Source of the DNA: Polynucleobacter necessarius
GTDB lineage: Bacteria; Pseudomonadota; Gammaproteobacteria; Burkholderiales; Burkholderiaceae
DNA length: 64,000 nt
Reading direction: 5' to 3'
Assembly: GCF_900096755.1 (NCBI RefSeq)
Contig: NZ_LT615227.1
Coordinates: 1,207,822-1,271,821, forward strand
The position numbers and the translations under genes were made by a program. Numbering within the stretch: the first letter of the stretch is position 1; the number at the start of each line of letters is the position of its first letter. This document shows positions 26,019 through 36,081 of the stretch, one piece after another. Under the pieces are notes generated by a model. It was not told the origin of the DNA. It was given only the letters and a program-made list of their open reading frames with translations, and ran no database searches.

Positions 26019-27012
26019 ATGCGATACCCCCGAGCTCTAAACACTTTTCTCATCCTTTTCGCGCTCTCGCTGTATTCCCTGGGTGCTCATGCGCAAGGCT
26101 CAAAAGCAAAAGCCAGTTGGCCAAAGCAGGCTATTCGCATAGTGGTGACTTTTACGCCTGGAGGCGCCCCAGATATTCTGGCACGCGTTTTAGCGGAGAG
26201 TTGGCAGCAAAGTTTGGGTGTGCCTGTGCTGGTTGAGAATCGCCCTGGTTATGGCGGCAATATTGGCGCTGATCTGGTTGCTAAAAGCGAGCCCGATGGC
26301 TACACATTACTCATTGGCACTGTCGGTATTCATGCGATTAATAACTCGCTCTACGACAAGATGTCTTTTGATCCAGCGAAAGATTTCATCCCGATTAGTT
26401 TTTTGGCTAGCACTCCCAATGTATTAATTGTGAATAAACAATTAGGTGTGATTAATTGGCATGAGCTGATCGAGCTAGCTAAAGCTAAGCCCAACCAATT
26501 GACCTTTGGCTCTTCTGGTGTCGGCACCTCATTGCACATGTCGGGCGAGTTATTTAAAGAAATGGCAGGAATACAAATACGTCATATTCCTTACAAAGGC
26601 CGCGCTCAGTCTTTGCCGGACTTGGTAAGCGGTCGTATCTCCATGCTTTTTGACAACCTGTCATCTTCTTTGCCATTAATCAAAGCGGGGGAGGTGCATG
26701 CTTTAGGGGTGACTACTTTAAAGCGCTCGCCAGCAGCTCCAGAAATTCCGACCTTGGCCGAACAAGGCTTGCCTGGTTTTGAAGCTGTTTCCTGGTTTTC
26801 TTTAATGGCCCCTGCACGCTTGCCTGTGAATATCCAAAATCGCTTAAATCAACTAGTGCGTCAAACATTAAGCAATCCTGATGTCAAAAGCCGGCTCTTG
26901 GCAGGCGGTCTAGAGCCCGCCCCTGGCAAGCCCTAAGGATCTATCGAAATTGATTGCCAGCGAGTCTAGTAAGTGGGGTAGAGTGGTTACTCAGTCTGGT
27001 GCGAGAAACTAG
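26019..27012 (+). pseudogene. Bug/TctC substrate-binding protein with C-terminal frameshift
   Basis: A normal Bug receptor up to about residue 300: signal peptide LILFALSLYSLGAHAQGSKA, RIVVTFTPGGAPDILARVLA, PDGYTLLIGTVGIHAIN, LTFGSSGVGTSLHMSGELFK, HIPYKGRAQSLPDLVSGRIS and GLPGFEAVSWFSLMAP. It stops early at EPAPGKP (26936), but the next frame continues ASPKDLSKLIASESSKWGRV then VTQSGARN to 27012, the expected tail. One base lost or gained near 26925 would explain this. Binding domains are intact, the last helix is missing. The same end segment is damaged in the 21809 paralogue. Confidence 0.78.
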
Positions 27013-27070
27013 ATCAGTAAATAAGCTGTTTTCTTGTCAGCTTAGTCCTATTTAAGGCGTTATATACAGC

Positions 27071-28819
27071 ATGGGTAGTATCTTTACTTTTGAATGCCTT
27101 CAGCTGGCTCGGTTGCTTAAATTTTCAGCATTACGCTCACTAAGGTTTGCGCCTGTCCTGGCGCTAACGCTCTTGGTTGGTTGCGCGACGCAAATGCAGC
27201 AAGTGAAGATGAACGACGCCAAGGAGCAGTTCAAAAACGGCGATCTACAAAATACTGCCGCCGCCATCCAAACGGCATTTAAAGATAAAAATACGCTTTA
27301 CTACCTTGAGTTAGGCGAGGTCCAAAGGCTGCAGGGACCTACTCAGATTCCCAATAGCACCCAAAATTTGTTAGCCGCAGATCAATTAGTGAGTCGCTGG
27401 GAAATCACTACTAGCGATAAAGTGAGGCGTTCTTTTTCTGGAGCAAGTTCTTATGTGCTCTCTGAAGGTGTCAGTAGTGAATACGATCCTAAGCCGTACG
27501 AAGTGACGCTGTTAAGTCAAACACTTGCGCTCAATCACTTATCTCAGGGGCGGTGGGATGACGCTATGGTTGAGGCCAAAAAAATGGCGCAACGTGAAAA
27601 GTTGATTGAAGAACTTATTCAAAGCAAAGTTGCTGCAGTTTTGAAAACAGAGCAAGAGCAACAAAATAATCAAACAACGCGTGGTGCCACGAGTCGTATT
27701 CAGGAGATTAATGGCTACCCCATTAACTTATTGGATGACGAAGAAACGCGTAGCCTCAAGAATTCATATCAAAACCCAGCTGCCTATTATCTATCGGGTT
27801 TCATACATGAGTCCCAAGGGGAGGCTAGTCTTGCAGCACCGGGCTATCGTTTGGCAATTGAATTGCGCCCCCAAGTCAGCTTTTTCAAAACTAGTATTGC
27901 TAAGCTCGATTCTAATATTGCGAATCAGAAAAAAAGTTTTGCTGATGCCTTAATCGTTATTGATACGGGCTACATGCCAAAAATTACGCCTTATCAAATT
28001 AGCCAAACATTCAATATTGGCGGCAATTCAAAATTAGCTACCTTAACCTTCCCTGTCATTGAAAAGTCCACCGAGCGCTACAAGCCAACTCTCGTACAGT
28101 TGGGTGATCGAGCTGCCAACCCTGAGTTGGTTGCCAATATTGATGCTATGGCTAGAAAGAATTTGCATGATGAGATGCCGGGATATGTTTTAAGAGCCTC
28201 ATCCAGGGCTTTAGTTTCTCTGGCTGCTCAATACGCCGCAGACCAGGCTGCCCAACAAGCAGCCCGAAGAAATAACCAAAACAATCAAAACAATGGCACC
28301 GCTGCGATTGTTGGAGCAATTGCTGGGCTAATCACTGGTTATGGTTTACAGGCAATCAATGTGACAGACACGCGTCATTGGTCAACCTTACCTGCGCAAA
28401 CGTATATGGCCAGAATGGGCATGCCAATTGGCCCAACCGTACTCAAATACACCTTGCCTTCAGGGGCAACACTGAGCCAAACAGTCAACCTAGTTGGTGG
28501 CTATAACGTTATTTACATACGTATGTTTAGAAATAGAGCAACTGTTCTCACATCAAATGACCCGGCAGCATTGCCTGCAAAGGTAATGACTCCGACTCTT
28601 CAGGCTCCAGCTACTCAAGCAGTCCCTACTGCTGTAGGGGTGTCTCCGTTGCCTGCAGTCATTCAGCCAAAGCCGCAGGAAGGCGCATTTGAAGGTTTGA
28701 AAAAACTTTGGGGCGGACTTCAGGAGCCCAAGTTAGACGAAGGGGCTGCTAATGGTGGCAACGCCAACCCCTGCCAATATTGTAATACCGATATCGAGCC
28801 CTGCATCAACCCCTGCTAG
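27071..28819 (+). CDS. COG3014 family lipoprotein of unknown function
   Basis: A protein of up to 582 residues with a lipobox-like LTLLVGCATQMQQVK near residue 38. A TPR-like helical region (about 45-270) follows, then conserved COG3014 parts: DALIVIDTGYMPKITPYQIS, RKNLHDEMPGYVLRASSRAL and DTRHWSTLPAQTYMARM. A glycine-rich hydrophobic segment (AAIVGAIAGLITGYGLQ, about 415-430) may insert in a membrane. The C-terminus holds a Cys cluster (CQYCNTDIEPCINPC). It heads a four-gene lipoprotein set with ycfL and lpoB, hinting at a cell-wall synthesis or outer-membrane role. Start uncertain; an ATG close to the signal sequence is absent. Intact. Confidence 0.78.
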   Translation: MGSIFTFECLQLARLLKFSALRSLRFAPVLALTLLVGCATQMQQVKMNDAKEQFKNGDLQNTAAAIQTAFKDKNTLYYLELGEVQRLQGPTQIPNSTQNLLAADQLVSRWEITTSDKVRRSFSGASSYVLSEGVSSEYDPKPYEVTLLSQTLALNHLSQGRWDDAMVEAKKMAQREKLIEELIQSKVAAVLKTEQEQQNNQTTRGATSRIQEINGYPINLLDDEETRSLKNSYQNPAAYYLSGFIHESQGEASLAAPGYRLAIELRPQVSFFKTSIAKLDSNIANQKKSFADALIVIDTGYMPKITPYQISQTFNIGGNSKLATLTFPVIEKSTERYKPTLVQLGDRAANPELVANIDAMARKNLHDEMPGYVLRASSRALVSLAAQYAADQAAQQAARRNNQNNQNNGTAAIVGAIAGLITGYGLQAINVTDTRHWSTLPAQTYMARMGMPIGPTVLKYTLPSGATLSQTVNLVGGYNVIYIRMFRNRATVLTSNDPAALPAKVMTPTLQAPATQAVPTAVGVSPLPAVIQPKPQEGAFEGLKKLWGGLQEPKLDEGAANGGNANPCQYCNTDIEPCINPC

Positions 28820-28904
28820 CAGTAATATTGAGGAAGTGAAGCCCTATGGAGCCACCCAATTTACTAAATAGCTTTCAAAAGCTTTTTAACTAGAAAGACC
28901 GAGT

Positions 28905-29264
28905 ATGAAAAAATATCTCCTCACCGTATTGGCAGCGTTAATGCTGGCAGCGTGCGGCTCCACTCCTTCCATGAAGGATATGACTGTTCGCATGGGCGAT
29001 ACCGATAATAGCATTCAAGTTACCGATATGCGCAGCATCGAGCGTAACGGCGTTCTGACCGCTCAAGTAACCATCCAAAACGACAGTAGATCCAATTTAG
29101 TTTCTTATCGTTTTAAGTGGCTCGGCAAAAATGGCGTGTCCGTGACGGATGAAGAGGCTTGGAAGCCGGTGACTGTGGGTAAGGGACAGTCGACCGTTAT
29201 TATGGGCATTGCTCCAACGCCCGATGCCACTGACTTTCGTTTCGAATTAAATCAATATAAGTAA
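28905..29264 (+). CDS. YcfL-type lipoprotein (DUF1425)
   Basis: A 119-residue lipoprotein: MKKYLLTVLAALMLAACGST with the Cys at position 17, then a beta-sandwich domain IERNGVLTAQVTIQNDSRSN, LVSYRFKWLGKNGVSVTDEE and ending FRFELNQYK. This matches the YcfL/DUF1425 family, whose E. coli gene is directly upstream of lpoB. The same order here supports the identification. Intact. Confidence 0.85.
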   Translation: MKKYLLTVLAALMLAACGSTPSMKDMTVRMGDTDNSIQVTDMRSIERNGVLTAQVTIQNDSRSNLVSYRFKWLGKNGVSVTDEEAWKPVTVGKGQSTVIMGIAPTPDATDFRFELNQYK

Positions 29265-29281
29265 TCCTAAGGCTAATCACC

Positions 29282-29872
29282 ATGAACGCAATTAATAAAA
29301 CCATTCATTTATCCGCTCTCTTATTATCCGTCGCGTTACTTGTCGCTTGCTCTGGCCCACAGGTGCGTTATGGCGATACAAAAACGGTAGAGACAGTAAA
29401 TGCAAACTATGGATCAACCGATCTGCAAATGATCGCTGAGGCAATGACAAGATCATTGCTGCAATCAAAAGCAATCTCTGGCAGTAAAGATGCGCCGATT
29501 GTGACCTTGGCAGATGTGAAGAACAAGACTTCTGAATATATCGATATACGAGTGATCACCGATAAAATCCGTACTCAGCTCATGAAGAGTGGACAGGTGC
29601 GTTTTGCGGTGAGCGTGTCTGAGATGCAGAATCAGACTGACGAGCTCAAACGTCAGAACCAATCAGGGTTGTACAAGAACAGCACGATTGCTAAAACTGG
29701 CAATATGCAGGGCGCTCAATATCGCATTGAAGGCTCTATTGCATCTATCGTAAAGACCAATAAGGACGTTAAGGATGTCTATTATGTCTTTAACTTAAAT
29801 CTCATTAATAACGAATCTGGTTTGCTTGAATGGGCAGACGAAAAAGAGATTCGTAAGACGGCTACTCGCTAA
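29282..29872 (+). CDS. lpoB: Penicillin-binding protein activator LpoB
   Basis: A 196-residue outer-membrane lipoprotein (lipobox SVALLVACSG). The LpoB domain is clear: APIVTLADVKNKTSEYIDIR, TDKIRTQLMKSGQVRFAVSV, QYRIEGSIASIVKTNKDVKD and VYYVFNLNLINNESGLLEWA, ending DEKEIRKTATR. LpoB reaches through the peptidoglycan to stimulate PBP1b transpeptidation. The preceding ycfL-like gene is 17 bases upstream, the following lipoprotein gene 40 bases downstream, so all are probably one operon. Intact. Confidence 0.9.
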   Translation: MNAINKTIHLSALLLSVALLVACSGPQVRYGDTKTVETVNANYGSTDLQMIAEAMTRSLLQSKAISGSKDAPIVTLADVKNKTSEYIDIRVITDKIRTQLMKSGQVRFAVSVSEMQNQTDELKRQNQSGLYKNSTIAKTGNMQGAQYRIEGSIASIVKTNKDVKDVYYVFNLNLINNESGLLEWADEKEIRKTATR

Positions 29873-29912
29873 TTAGCAGTCCATACAATAAAAGAGAAAG
29901 AGGACGTTCTCA

Positions 29913-30962
29913 ATGCGTTTAAATAAAATTGCTGTCTTGTTGTGCGCCGGGGCTAGCTTTGCTTTGCTCGCAGGTTGCGCCTCTAAGGCACCACTAGTAA
30001 AGCCGGAGTCAGAAATCGTTGGCCAGACGCCAGCGGATCCCCCAAAAAACCCGGTGATTAATGCTGAAGCGCTTAAATCAGAATCAAAGTCTATAGCAGT
30101 AACGGACATTTACTTCAAAAAAGAAGGCAAGAACCTAACTTATATTGAAGAGACCAAAACCACTACAGGCAATAGCACTTCATCAGTGATTACGCCAAAG
30201 ACCGTGGAGGTAGATGTAGATAAAGCGAATGCTTCCGCATTAACTGGCGGCGCCAATTCTTCCGCATTCCCCGTGAAGTTCACAAACTTAGCGGACCCTA
30301 AGTCGACAGAGCCAGGCGCCACTCCTGCGTTACCAGCGCCAGATGCATCTGCAACCAGTAATATCGCTAGCACCAATAGTCAGACTCAGAAAAAATCAGG
30401 CTATCAAAGTAATATTGAGTATGGCGAGTTGCGTTATCTCGCCAATCCCATTCGTGGTTTATTAATCAAGTCTGGGTACAAGGTGATGCAGGCTAAGCCT
30501 TCAGTGGCCATACCAAATCAGGGTGATGAGTATTTTGATATTGTGAAGCGCATCAAAGCGGGCGATTTTACCGATGCCAATTATGTACTTTATGGCGTTT
30601 TGGCTGAGGTCTCTGTGACCGATAACGTTGATGCCATTCCCGGTTCTAAATCTACATCACAGCAAGTAACGCTTGAGGTGACGGTTGACTTCAATGTGGT
30701 TGATACGCAAACCGATCAGATTGTGGCCTCATTCATTGCCTCTGGTGATGGTAAGGAAGTCAGAATTGACGGCAAAGACAATGGCTTTAAGCCAAGCATG
30801 GCTAAGTTAATGAAGCTGGCTTCTTTGGATTTGGCTGAAGATGTAAGGAAGAACTTGGCGAGTCAAAACTTCATTACCAATAATCCAGGCTCCGATGGTG
30901 AAAAGTGGAACCTAAAACGCCGCTTAAATGATGATGCCGCCACTCTAAAGGTTTATAAATAA
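29913..30962 (+). CDS. Lipoprotein of unknown function in the LpoB operon
   Basis: A 349-residue lipoprotein (SFALLAGCASKAPLVKPES). After a low-complexity Ser/Thr/Ala/Pro-rich linker (about residues 85-160) comes a folded region: YGELRYLANPIRGLLIKSGY, YFDIVKRIKAGDFTDANYVL, YGVLAEVSVTDNVDAI and VTLEVTVDFNVVDTQTDQIV. The alternating strands and 'YVLYG.L..' pattern resemble LpoB/CsgG-like domains, so it may be a distant paralogue of its neighbour. No firm family assignment. Intact and last in the operon. Confidence 0.72.
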   Translation: MRLNKIAVLLCAGASFALLAGCASKAPLVKPESEIVGQTPADPPKNPVINAEALKSESKSIAVTDIYFKKEGKNLTYIEETKTTTGNSTSSVITPKTVEVDVDKANASALTGGANSSAFPVKFTNLADPKSTEPGATPALPAPDASATSNIASTNSQTQKKSGYQSNIEYGELRYLANPIRGLLIKSGYKVMQAKPSVAIPNQGDEYFDIVKRIKAGDFTDANYVLYGVLAEVSVTDNVDAIPGSKSTSQQVTLEVTVDFNVVDTQTDQIVASFIASGDGKEVRIDGKDNGFKPSMAKLMKLASLDLAEDVRKNLASQNFITNNPGSDGEKWNLKRRLNDDAATLKVYK

Positions 30963-30979
30963 CTTTAATAAAAGCTTGC

Positions 30980-32229
30980 TTACACCTGCACTGGCGGATG
31001 CGTCTTCTCATAGCGCTCCGCCGTTCTTCTAAAAAGATAGGGCAGCAAGCATGCAGCCAATCCAAGGCTGATGCTGTTACCGGTCCAAAAGCCATTAGCA
31101 CCTTGTAAAAACAATGGCGTATTGCCAAATACGTTAAAGCCTAATAGGTAGCCACCGCCTAAGCCCACACCCCAGAGTGATCCTGCGTAAATCAGCATAG
31201 GCCAAAAGGCAATGCGATATGCGCGCAAAATAAATGCCGCTGTGACTTGTAGAGCATCAAAGACTTGATAAAAAGCAATAAATAAAAATAGCGGCACTGC
31301 AAATACTTTCACTTCTGCGGGCGGGTCGTATAAATCTAGAAGCTCCATTCTGAGCAGCCATACGGCAATGCCAATCGTGATGCAGAGTGCGGTTGTAAAA
31401 AATACCGAAGACCAACCAATTTCTTCGGCGCGCTCAGGCTTATTGGCGCCAATCGATTGAGACACTAAAGTCATCGTTGCAATCGAGAGTGATAAAGGCG
31501 CCATATAAATAACGGTACCCATGTTGGCAACAATTTGATGGCCAGCCAATGCAGTAGTTCCCAGACGCGCAATAAACAAGGACATAAAGGTGAACGATGT
31601 CACTTCAATCAGGTAGCTAAAGCCAATGGGCGTCCCAAGCTTTAGCAAGGTCCAGATGCGATGCCAGTCCGGCAGGCTAAATCGTGCAAATCCAAATCCG
31701 CCGTAGATAAACAGTAGATTTAATGGAAGTTTGAGGGCTAAACCAATCAGTTGCACAACAGTAATTACGGCAGGGCGAGATACTGCGTTATGCAAAGCCA
31801 TTAATACGCGCATTGCCATACTGGCCGGCAATCCAATGGCTAAGATATTGAGATAGAGTTTTGCTTTGCCCTCAATTGCTTCATTCACCTGCGAGATAGC
31901 TAGAAGATGATCTGCATTGAGTAAAACAAAGCAACCCAAAATGGTCAAACCAAAGGCTAGCCAGGTTGCCTGCCGAACCTCTTCACCAATAGCTGTCCGG
32001 CAATAGGTGCGAGCGCAGAGACAACTCCCGTTAAGCCTACGTAGATGCTGATAAAAATAGCAGATGCCATCGCAAGGGCTGCCAAGTCATCGGCAGAGTA
32101 GCGCGCTGTCATGGCTGTATCTAGTACACCAAAAGCAATGACAGCTAACTGACCAATTAATAAAGGCCCAGCTAATTTCAGTAGAGAGGGGATGTCCTCG
32201 CGTAAACGCGTTAACTTAAAGTGCAGCAT
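30980..32229 (-). pseudogene. MATE family efflux transporter, frameshifted by a deletion
   Basis: The N-terminal 80 residues (LLKLAGPLLIGQLAVIAFGV, LDTAMTARYSADDLAALAM) and the remaining ten helices (from EEVRQATWLAFGLTILGC to the end) are a MATE/NorM multidrug-Na+ antiporter. The join after SALAPIAGQL lacks about eight residues normally present (a GxxxR-type loop) and changes frame, so the first part ends VKRFGRQPG. The remaining regions (TSFTFMSLFIARLGTTALAG, PLSLSIATMTLVSQSIGANK) are clean. Combined length is about 415 against the usual 450. Non-functional as read. Confidence 0.83.
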
Positions 32230-32232
32230 GAT

Positions 32233-33951
32233 TTACTCTGGAATAACTTCGTAGAGACGTAAGCGTTCGTCACGGTCAGCGGCGCGGCGATCTTCCCACA
32301 ACAAGCTGAGCTTTTTATTGTTAAGTTTTGCGTAAGCCTTTGCCTCTGACTGGCTATGGGTCAACATCCATGGGCAATTAGCATCGTCTCGCAAATTAAG
32401 TTTAGTAAAGTAGCTAAATGAGGCAAGTTGCGCAAAGCCAAGATTGCTTGTATCAATGCAGCCGCCACCAGATGGCACTACTTGCGCTAATCGCACTGAT
32501 ACTAAGCGATAGGTTTTGGCGTAATTAATTGTAGGAAGCCATAAAGTCATTAGCAGAACCCACATCAAGGTAGTGCCAGACGCAGAGATGATGAGGCAGC
32601 GCCAGATTTCTTTCGGGGCGCGAGAAATTCTCCAGCGCATTACGGATAGCCATATGCCAGTAATAGCAAGTGCCACTACAAAAGCCAAGAGATTAAATTG
32701 ACTCTCGAATCCCGGAAGAAGACGTGCAATATTGGCGGCAGTCGTTTCTGGGAAACCAGTGACTTTTGCTAGCCAAATAATCCAAATAGCCAGAGCAATC
32801 AGCGTGAAGCTGAACATCGCAAACCAGTCGATGAAGCTAATGACACTACGCTTTAGAACGGGCAAGCTAAAGGCGGCAATAATGGAAAGGCTCGGAATCA
32901 AGATTAACAAATCATGTTCGTTAGCTTCGCTGCGGAACAAAACATAGATCAAGCTGCCAATAAATAAGCTCAGGGGAATGCAAAGGTGGGGAGTTCGCCA
33001 AGCACCAGATGCTTTAGTGCGGCCCCAGTGGGCCAAGGAGATGATTGCCAAGGGCCAGACAGGCCATGCATAAGCCCAAAAGTTGACGCTTAGGAAGCCC
33101 AGAGATTCAATCGAAGGGGTTGCGCGCATTTCGGGCATATTGCGCCAACCTTCTTGTGCAATGTGACGCCAGTGAACGGGAAGGTCGGTGAGATACCAAA
33201 TGATTGGCCAAATCGCAAAGCCAATTAAACCGAGAACGGTGCTGGTAAGTGTCCGGCGAAAGCGTAGTTTGGCATTGCTAGCGATCACTGCAATGATGGT
33301 TGAGGTAACAATGATTAGGCTGAGCGTGAGATTGCTCGAAAGAGCGACGATTGCAATGCCTAGGCCGGTCCACAAACCCCCTTGCCATGGCTTATCCAAA
33401 CCGCGCACTGTGCCGTACAACACAATACTGATCCCCATCAATTGCGCCATCATTGGCGTAGTTTCATGCGCGCGCTGAGCAAGACCTACACAAGCCAGGA
33501 AGATGAGTAATGCACCATCTGCTAGTGTCATGCCATAACTCTTCATGTCGGGCTGTCCACCAACTGCGAGTGCCATGGGTTGTACTTCGCGACGGCGGCC
33601 TAACAAATAGGTTGCGTACCAGATTGCTAGTGCTGCAGAGAAAAAGCAGGTGGCGGAATATAGGCGGGCAGCGTTTGCAGCGCCAATGAAGGGGCCAAAC
33701 CATTCAATGAGTGTGGCGCCAATCCAATAAGGCAGTGGAGTGCCTAAAGAGATGTCGCGGCCCGCTAAATGTGGAACGACCCAGTCAAGCGAATTGCCGC
33801 GAAATAATGTCCACATACCGCCAAATCCAATCGCATCTTCATTCTTCCAAGGATCACGGAAGAAGAGGCCGGCAAGACCATAGATCAAAGTCAGCGCAAA
33901 AATAATGATGCGCGGAATTGATTTAGTAGCGGCAGCGGTAAGTTTGACCAT
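32233..33951 (-). CDS. ArnT/GT39-like membrane glycosyltransferase
   Basis: An integral membrane protein of about 572 residues with roughly 12-13 hydrophobic segments. The first periplasmic loop contains GLFFRDPWKNEDAIGFGGMW, the acidic position typical of GT-C/GT39 (ArnT, PMT-like) enzymes that transfer sugars from polyprenyl-phosphate donors. A soluble C-terminal part follows the last helix (SSYFTKL region to EDRRAADRDERLRLYEVIPE). It probably modifies lipid A, a lipid-linked glycan or protein in the periplasm. I use the ATG at 33951; the longer frame runs through the rpmE2 terminator. Intact, four bases upstream of the MATE relic. Confidence 0.75.
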   Translation of the reverse strand: MVKLTAAATKSIPRIIIFALTLIYGLAGLFFRDPWKNEDAIGFGGMWTLFRGNSLDWVVPHLAGRDISLGTPLPYWIGATLIEWFGPFIGAANAARLYSATCFFSAALAIWYATYLLGRRREVQPMALAVGGQPDMKSYGMTLADGALLIFLACVGLAQRAHETTPMMAQLMGISIVLYGTVRGLDKPWQGGLWTGLGIAIVALSSNLTLSLIIVTSTIIAVIASNAKLRFRRTLTSTVLGLIGFAIWPIIWYLTDLPVHWRHIAQEGWRNMPEMRATPSIESLGFLSVNFWAYAWPVWPLAIISLAHWGRTKASGAWRTPHLCIPLSLFIGSLIYVLFRSEANEHDLLILIPSLSIIAAFSLPVLKRSVISFIDWFAMFSFTLIALAIWIIWLAKVTGFPETTAANIARLLPGFESQFNLLAFVVALAITGIWLSVMRWRISRAPKEIWRCLIISASGTTLMWVLLMTLWLPTINYAKTYRLVSVRLAQVVPSGGGCIDTSNLGFAQLASFSYFTKLNLRDDANCPWMLTHSQSEAKAYAKLNNKKLSLLWEDRRAADRDERLRLYEVIPE

Positions 33952-33960
33952 GCATGGAAT

Positions 33961-33991
33961 TAAAAATAAAAAAGGCAGCAAACGCTGCCTT
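33961..33991 (-). terminator. Terminator of rpmE2
   Basis: A perfect 8-bp stem (33972-33979 / 33984-33991) with a four-base loop is followed, in the minus direction, by a T-rich tract. It lies just after the rpmE2 stop and before the glycosyltransferase start. Confidence 0.85.
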
Positions 33992-34045
33992 GATTATCTC
34001 GCAGAGCAGGTATTTAACATACCCCGCCCCGCGAATAGAAGTGGT

Positions 34046-34345
34046 TTAAGCCTTCTTCTTAGCTGTTTTAGCAGCGCCATCACCAGTAGCTTTAGCAACA
34101 GCTTTGCTACCGAATTTCTGACGGAATTTCTCAACACGACCAGCGGTATCCATAATTTTCTGGGTACCAGTGTAGAAAGGGTGTGATTCAGATGAAGTCT
34201 CGATCTTGGCTAATGGATATTCATTGCCATCTTCCCACTTGATTGTCTCTTTAGTAGACATTGTGGAGCGAGTCTTGAAGCTGAAGTTATTAGAAACGTC
34301 TACGAAGACGATTTCACGATATTCGGGGTGAATGCCAGGTTTCAT
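34046..34345 (-). CDS. rpmE2: 50S ribosomal protein L31 type B
   Basis: A 99-residue bL31[41 protein letters not shown] and [11 protein letters not shown], then a basic Ala/Lys tail. It lacks the CxxC zinc cysteines of type A, so it is the zinc-independent form. The tail ([15 protein letters not shown]) is somewhat longer than in E. coli YkgM. Intact; located downstream of rho with its own terminator. Confidence 0.93.
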   Translation of the reverse strand: MKPGIHPEYREIVFVDVSNNFSFKTRSTMSTKETIKWEDGNEYPLAKIETSSESHPFYTGTQKIMDTAGRVEKFRQKFGSKAVAKATGDGAAKTAKKKA

Positions 34346-34482
34346 GTTGAGTCCTATGAGCGGGTAGCCGTTTGAGCCAAATTGACTTAAATACTTTCCC
34401 AGGTTTTAAAAGCAAGTTAATGGTGCTGCACAAAGGCGAAATTATGCCATGAAATCAACAACAAAGCGCTGTTTAGGTGTGT

Positions 34483-34507
34483 AAAAGGGGCTAAACAGCC
34501 CCTTTTT
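34483..34507. terminator. Terminator after rho
   Basis: A nine-pair hairpin (34483-34491 / 34498-34506) with flanking A and T runs lies 30 bases beyond the rho stop on the minus strand. The symmetry allows it to act in both directions. Confidence 0.8.
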
Positions 34508-34537
34508 GCCTTCAAATAGTCCCTAGGGGCATTTAAG

Positions 34538-35800
34538 TTAGCCTCCGCGACGCATTAGGTCGAAGAATTCACCATTATTTTTGGTGGATTTGAGCTTATC
34601 AACAATGAAGTTCATCGCCTCAATATCGTCCATATCCGCCAGCAATTTACGCAATACCCAGATCTTCTGGAGGTTTTCAGCTTTAACCAACAATTCCTCA
34701 CGGCGTGTGCCGGACTTGTTGAGGTTAATCGATGGGTAAACGCGACGCTCAGCCAAACGACGCTCAAGATGAACCTCCATATTGCCGGTGCCTTTGAATT
34801 CCTCATAGATGAGGTCATCCATACGGCTACCAGTTTCAATCAGAGCGGTAGCGATGATGGTGAGTGAACCACCTTCTTCAATATTACGAGCTGCGCCGAA
34901 GAAGCGCTTAGGGCGTTGCAAGGCATTTGCATCAACACCACCAGAGAGAACCTTGCCTGATGAGGGGACAACTGTGTTGTATGCACGAGCAAGACGCGTG
35001 ATCGAGTCAAGCAAGATGATCACATCTTTGCCCATCTCCACTAAACGTTTTGCCTTTTCAATCACCATCTCGGCAACTTGAACGTGACGTACAGCTGGCT
35101 CATCAAAAGTAGAGGCAACCACTTCACCGCGAACGGAGCGTTGCATCTCGGTAACTTCTTCAGGGCGCTCGTCAACGAGCAACACGATGAGGATGGCGTC
35201 AGGATTGTTTGCAGAGATTGCATGGGCAATGTGCTGCATCATCACGGTCTTGCCGGATTTTGGTGAGGCAACGATCAAACCGCGTTGGCCATAACCAATA
35301 GGGGAGATCATGTCGATGATTCGGCCGGTAAGGTTCTCTTCGGCCTTGATATCACGCTCTAAGCTAATTACACGGTTAGGGTGTAAAGGCGTTAAGTTTT
35401 CGAACATGATGCGGTTCTTGAGGGCTTCTGGAGCCAAACCGTTGATCTTGTCTACTTTTACCAATGCAAAGTAACGCTCACCATCTTTAGGGGTGCGCAC
35501 TTCACCTTCAACGCTATCACCGGTGTGCAGATTAAAGCGGCGGATCTGCGCAGGAGAAATATAGATGTCATCAGGAGAAGCCATGTAAGAGGCTTCAGGA
35601 GAGCGCAAGAAACCAAAGCCGTCAGGCAATATTTCCAAAGTGCCGTCGCCGAAAACGGTTTCACCAGCCTTTGCACGTTTTTTCAGAATAGCAAACATCA
35701 ATTCTTGTTTGCGCATCCGTTGAGTATTTTCAATCTCCAAGCTAGCCGCCATTTCGAGCAGAGCGGATACGTGGAGGGCTTTGAGTTCAGTTAATTGCAT
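34538..35800 (-). CDS. rho: Transcription termination factor Rho
   Basis: A 420-residue Rho hexameric RNA helicase. The N-terminal domain starts [20 protein letters not shown]. The RNA-binding cold-shock domain has [20 protein letters not shown] and [16 protein letters not shown]. Walker A is [20 protein letters not shown], Walker [14 protein letters not shown]-loop [20 protein letters not shown], and the arginine finger region [20 protein letters not shown]. All elements are complete; the length is normal. Intact, as expected for a core gene. Confidence 0.97.
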   Translation of the reverse strand: MQLTELKALHVSALLEMAASLEIENTQRMRKQELMFAILKKRAKAGETVFGDGTLEILPDGFGFLRSPEASYMASPDDIYISPAQIRRFNLHTGDSVEGEVRTPKDGERYFALVKVDKINGLAPEALKNRIMFENLTPLHPNRVISLERDIKAEENLTGRIIDMISPIGYGQRGLIVASPKSGKTVMMQHIAHAISANNPDAILIVLLVDERPEEVTEMQRSVRGEVVASTFDEPAVRHVQVAEMVIEKAKRLVEMGKDVIILLDSITRLARAYNTVVPSSGKVLSGGVDANALQRPKRFFGAARNIEEGGSLTIIATALIETGSRMDDLIYEEFKGTGNMEVHLERRLAERRVYPSINLNKSGTRREELLVKAENLQKIWVLRKLLADMDDIEAMNFIVDKLKSTKNNGEFFDLMRRGG

Positions 35801-36035
35801 GTGGTTCTCGGGTGTTGGTAAAGATAAGAATGAATTAGGGAAATTTGTTTTGAGGTATCGCTGCGCTGATTCAAATCACGCAGGTATGGAAAACAGAATT
35901 TTGGATGTTTGCTAAAAGAAGGGGGAGGTAAATTGCTGGGAATTGGCGCTGTCTTTGATGAATTTCTAAGAGCGCTGAACTGCTGTTAAATGCAATACTA
36001 CACTAAAAAACGGGTCTGACAAGCACGGTAAAGCG

Positions 36036-36073
36036 GTAAAAACCACAGGCCTCAGCTGATGAACCTGTGGTCT
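36036..36073 (-). terminator. Terminator of trxA
   Basis: A nine-base stem (36041-36049 / 36064-36072, ending in an imperfect pair) with a 14-base loop is followed on the minus strand by TTTTTA. It lies nine bases past the trxA stop. Confidence 0.8.
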
Positions 36074-36081
36074 GAGACTAT

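Noticed and set aside
33952..33981. Upstream extension of the glycosyltransferase (start 33981)
   Set aside because: It would initiate at TTG inside the rpmE2 terminator stem; the ATG at 33951 is more sensible.
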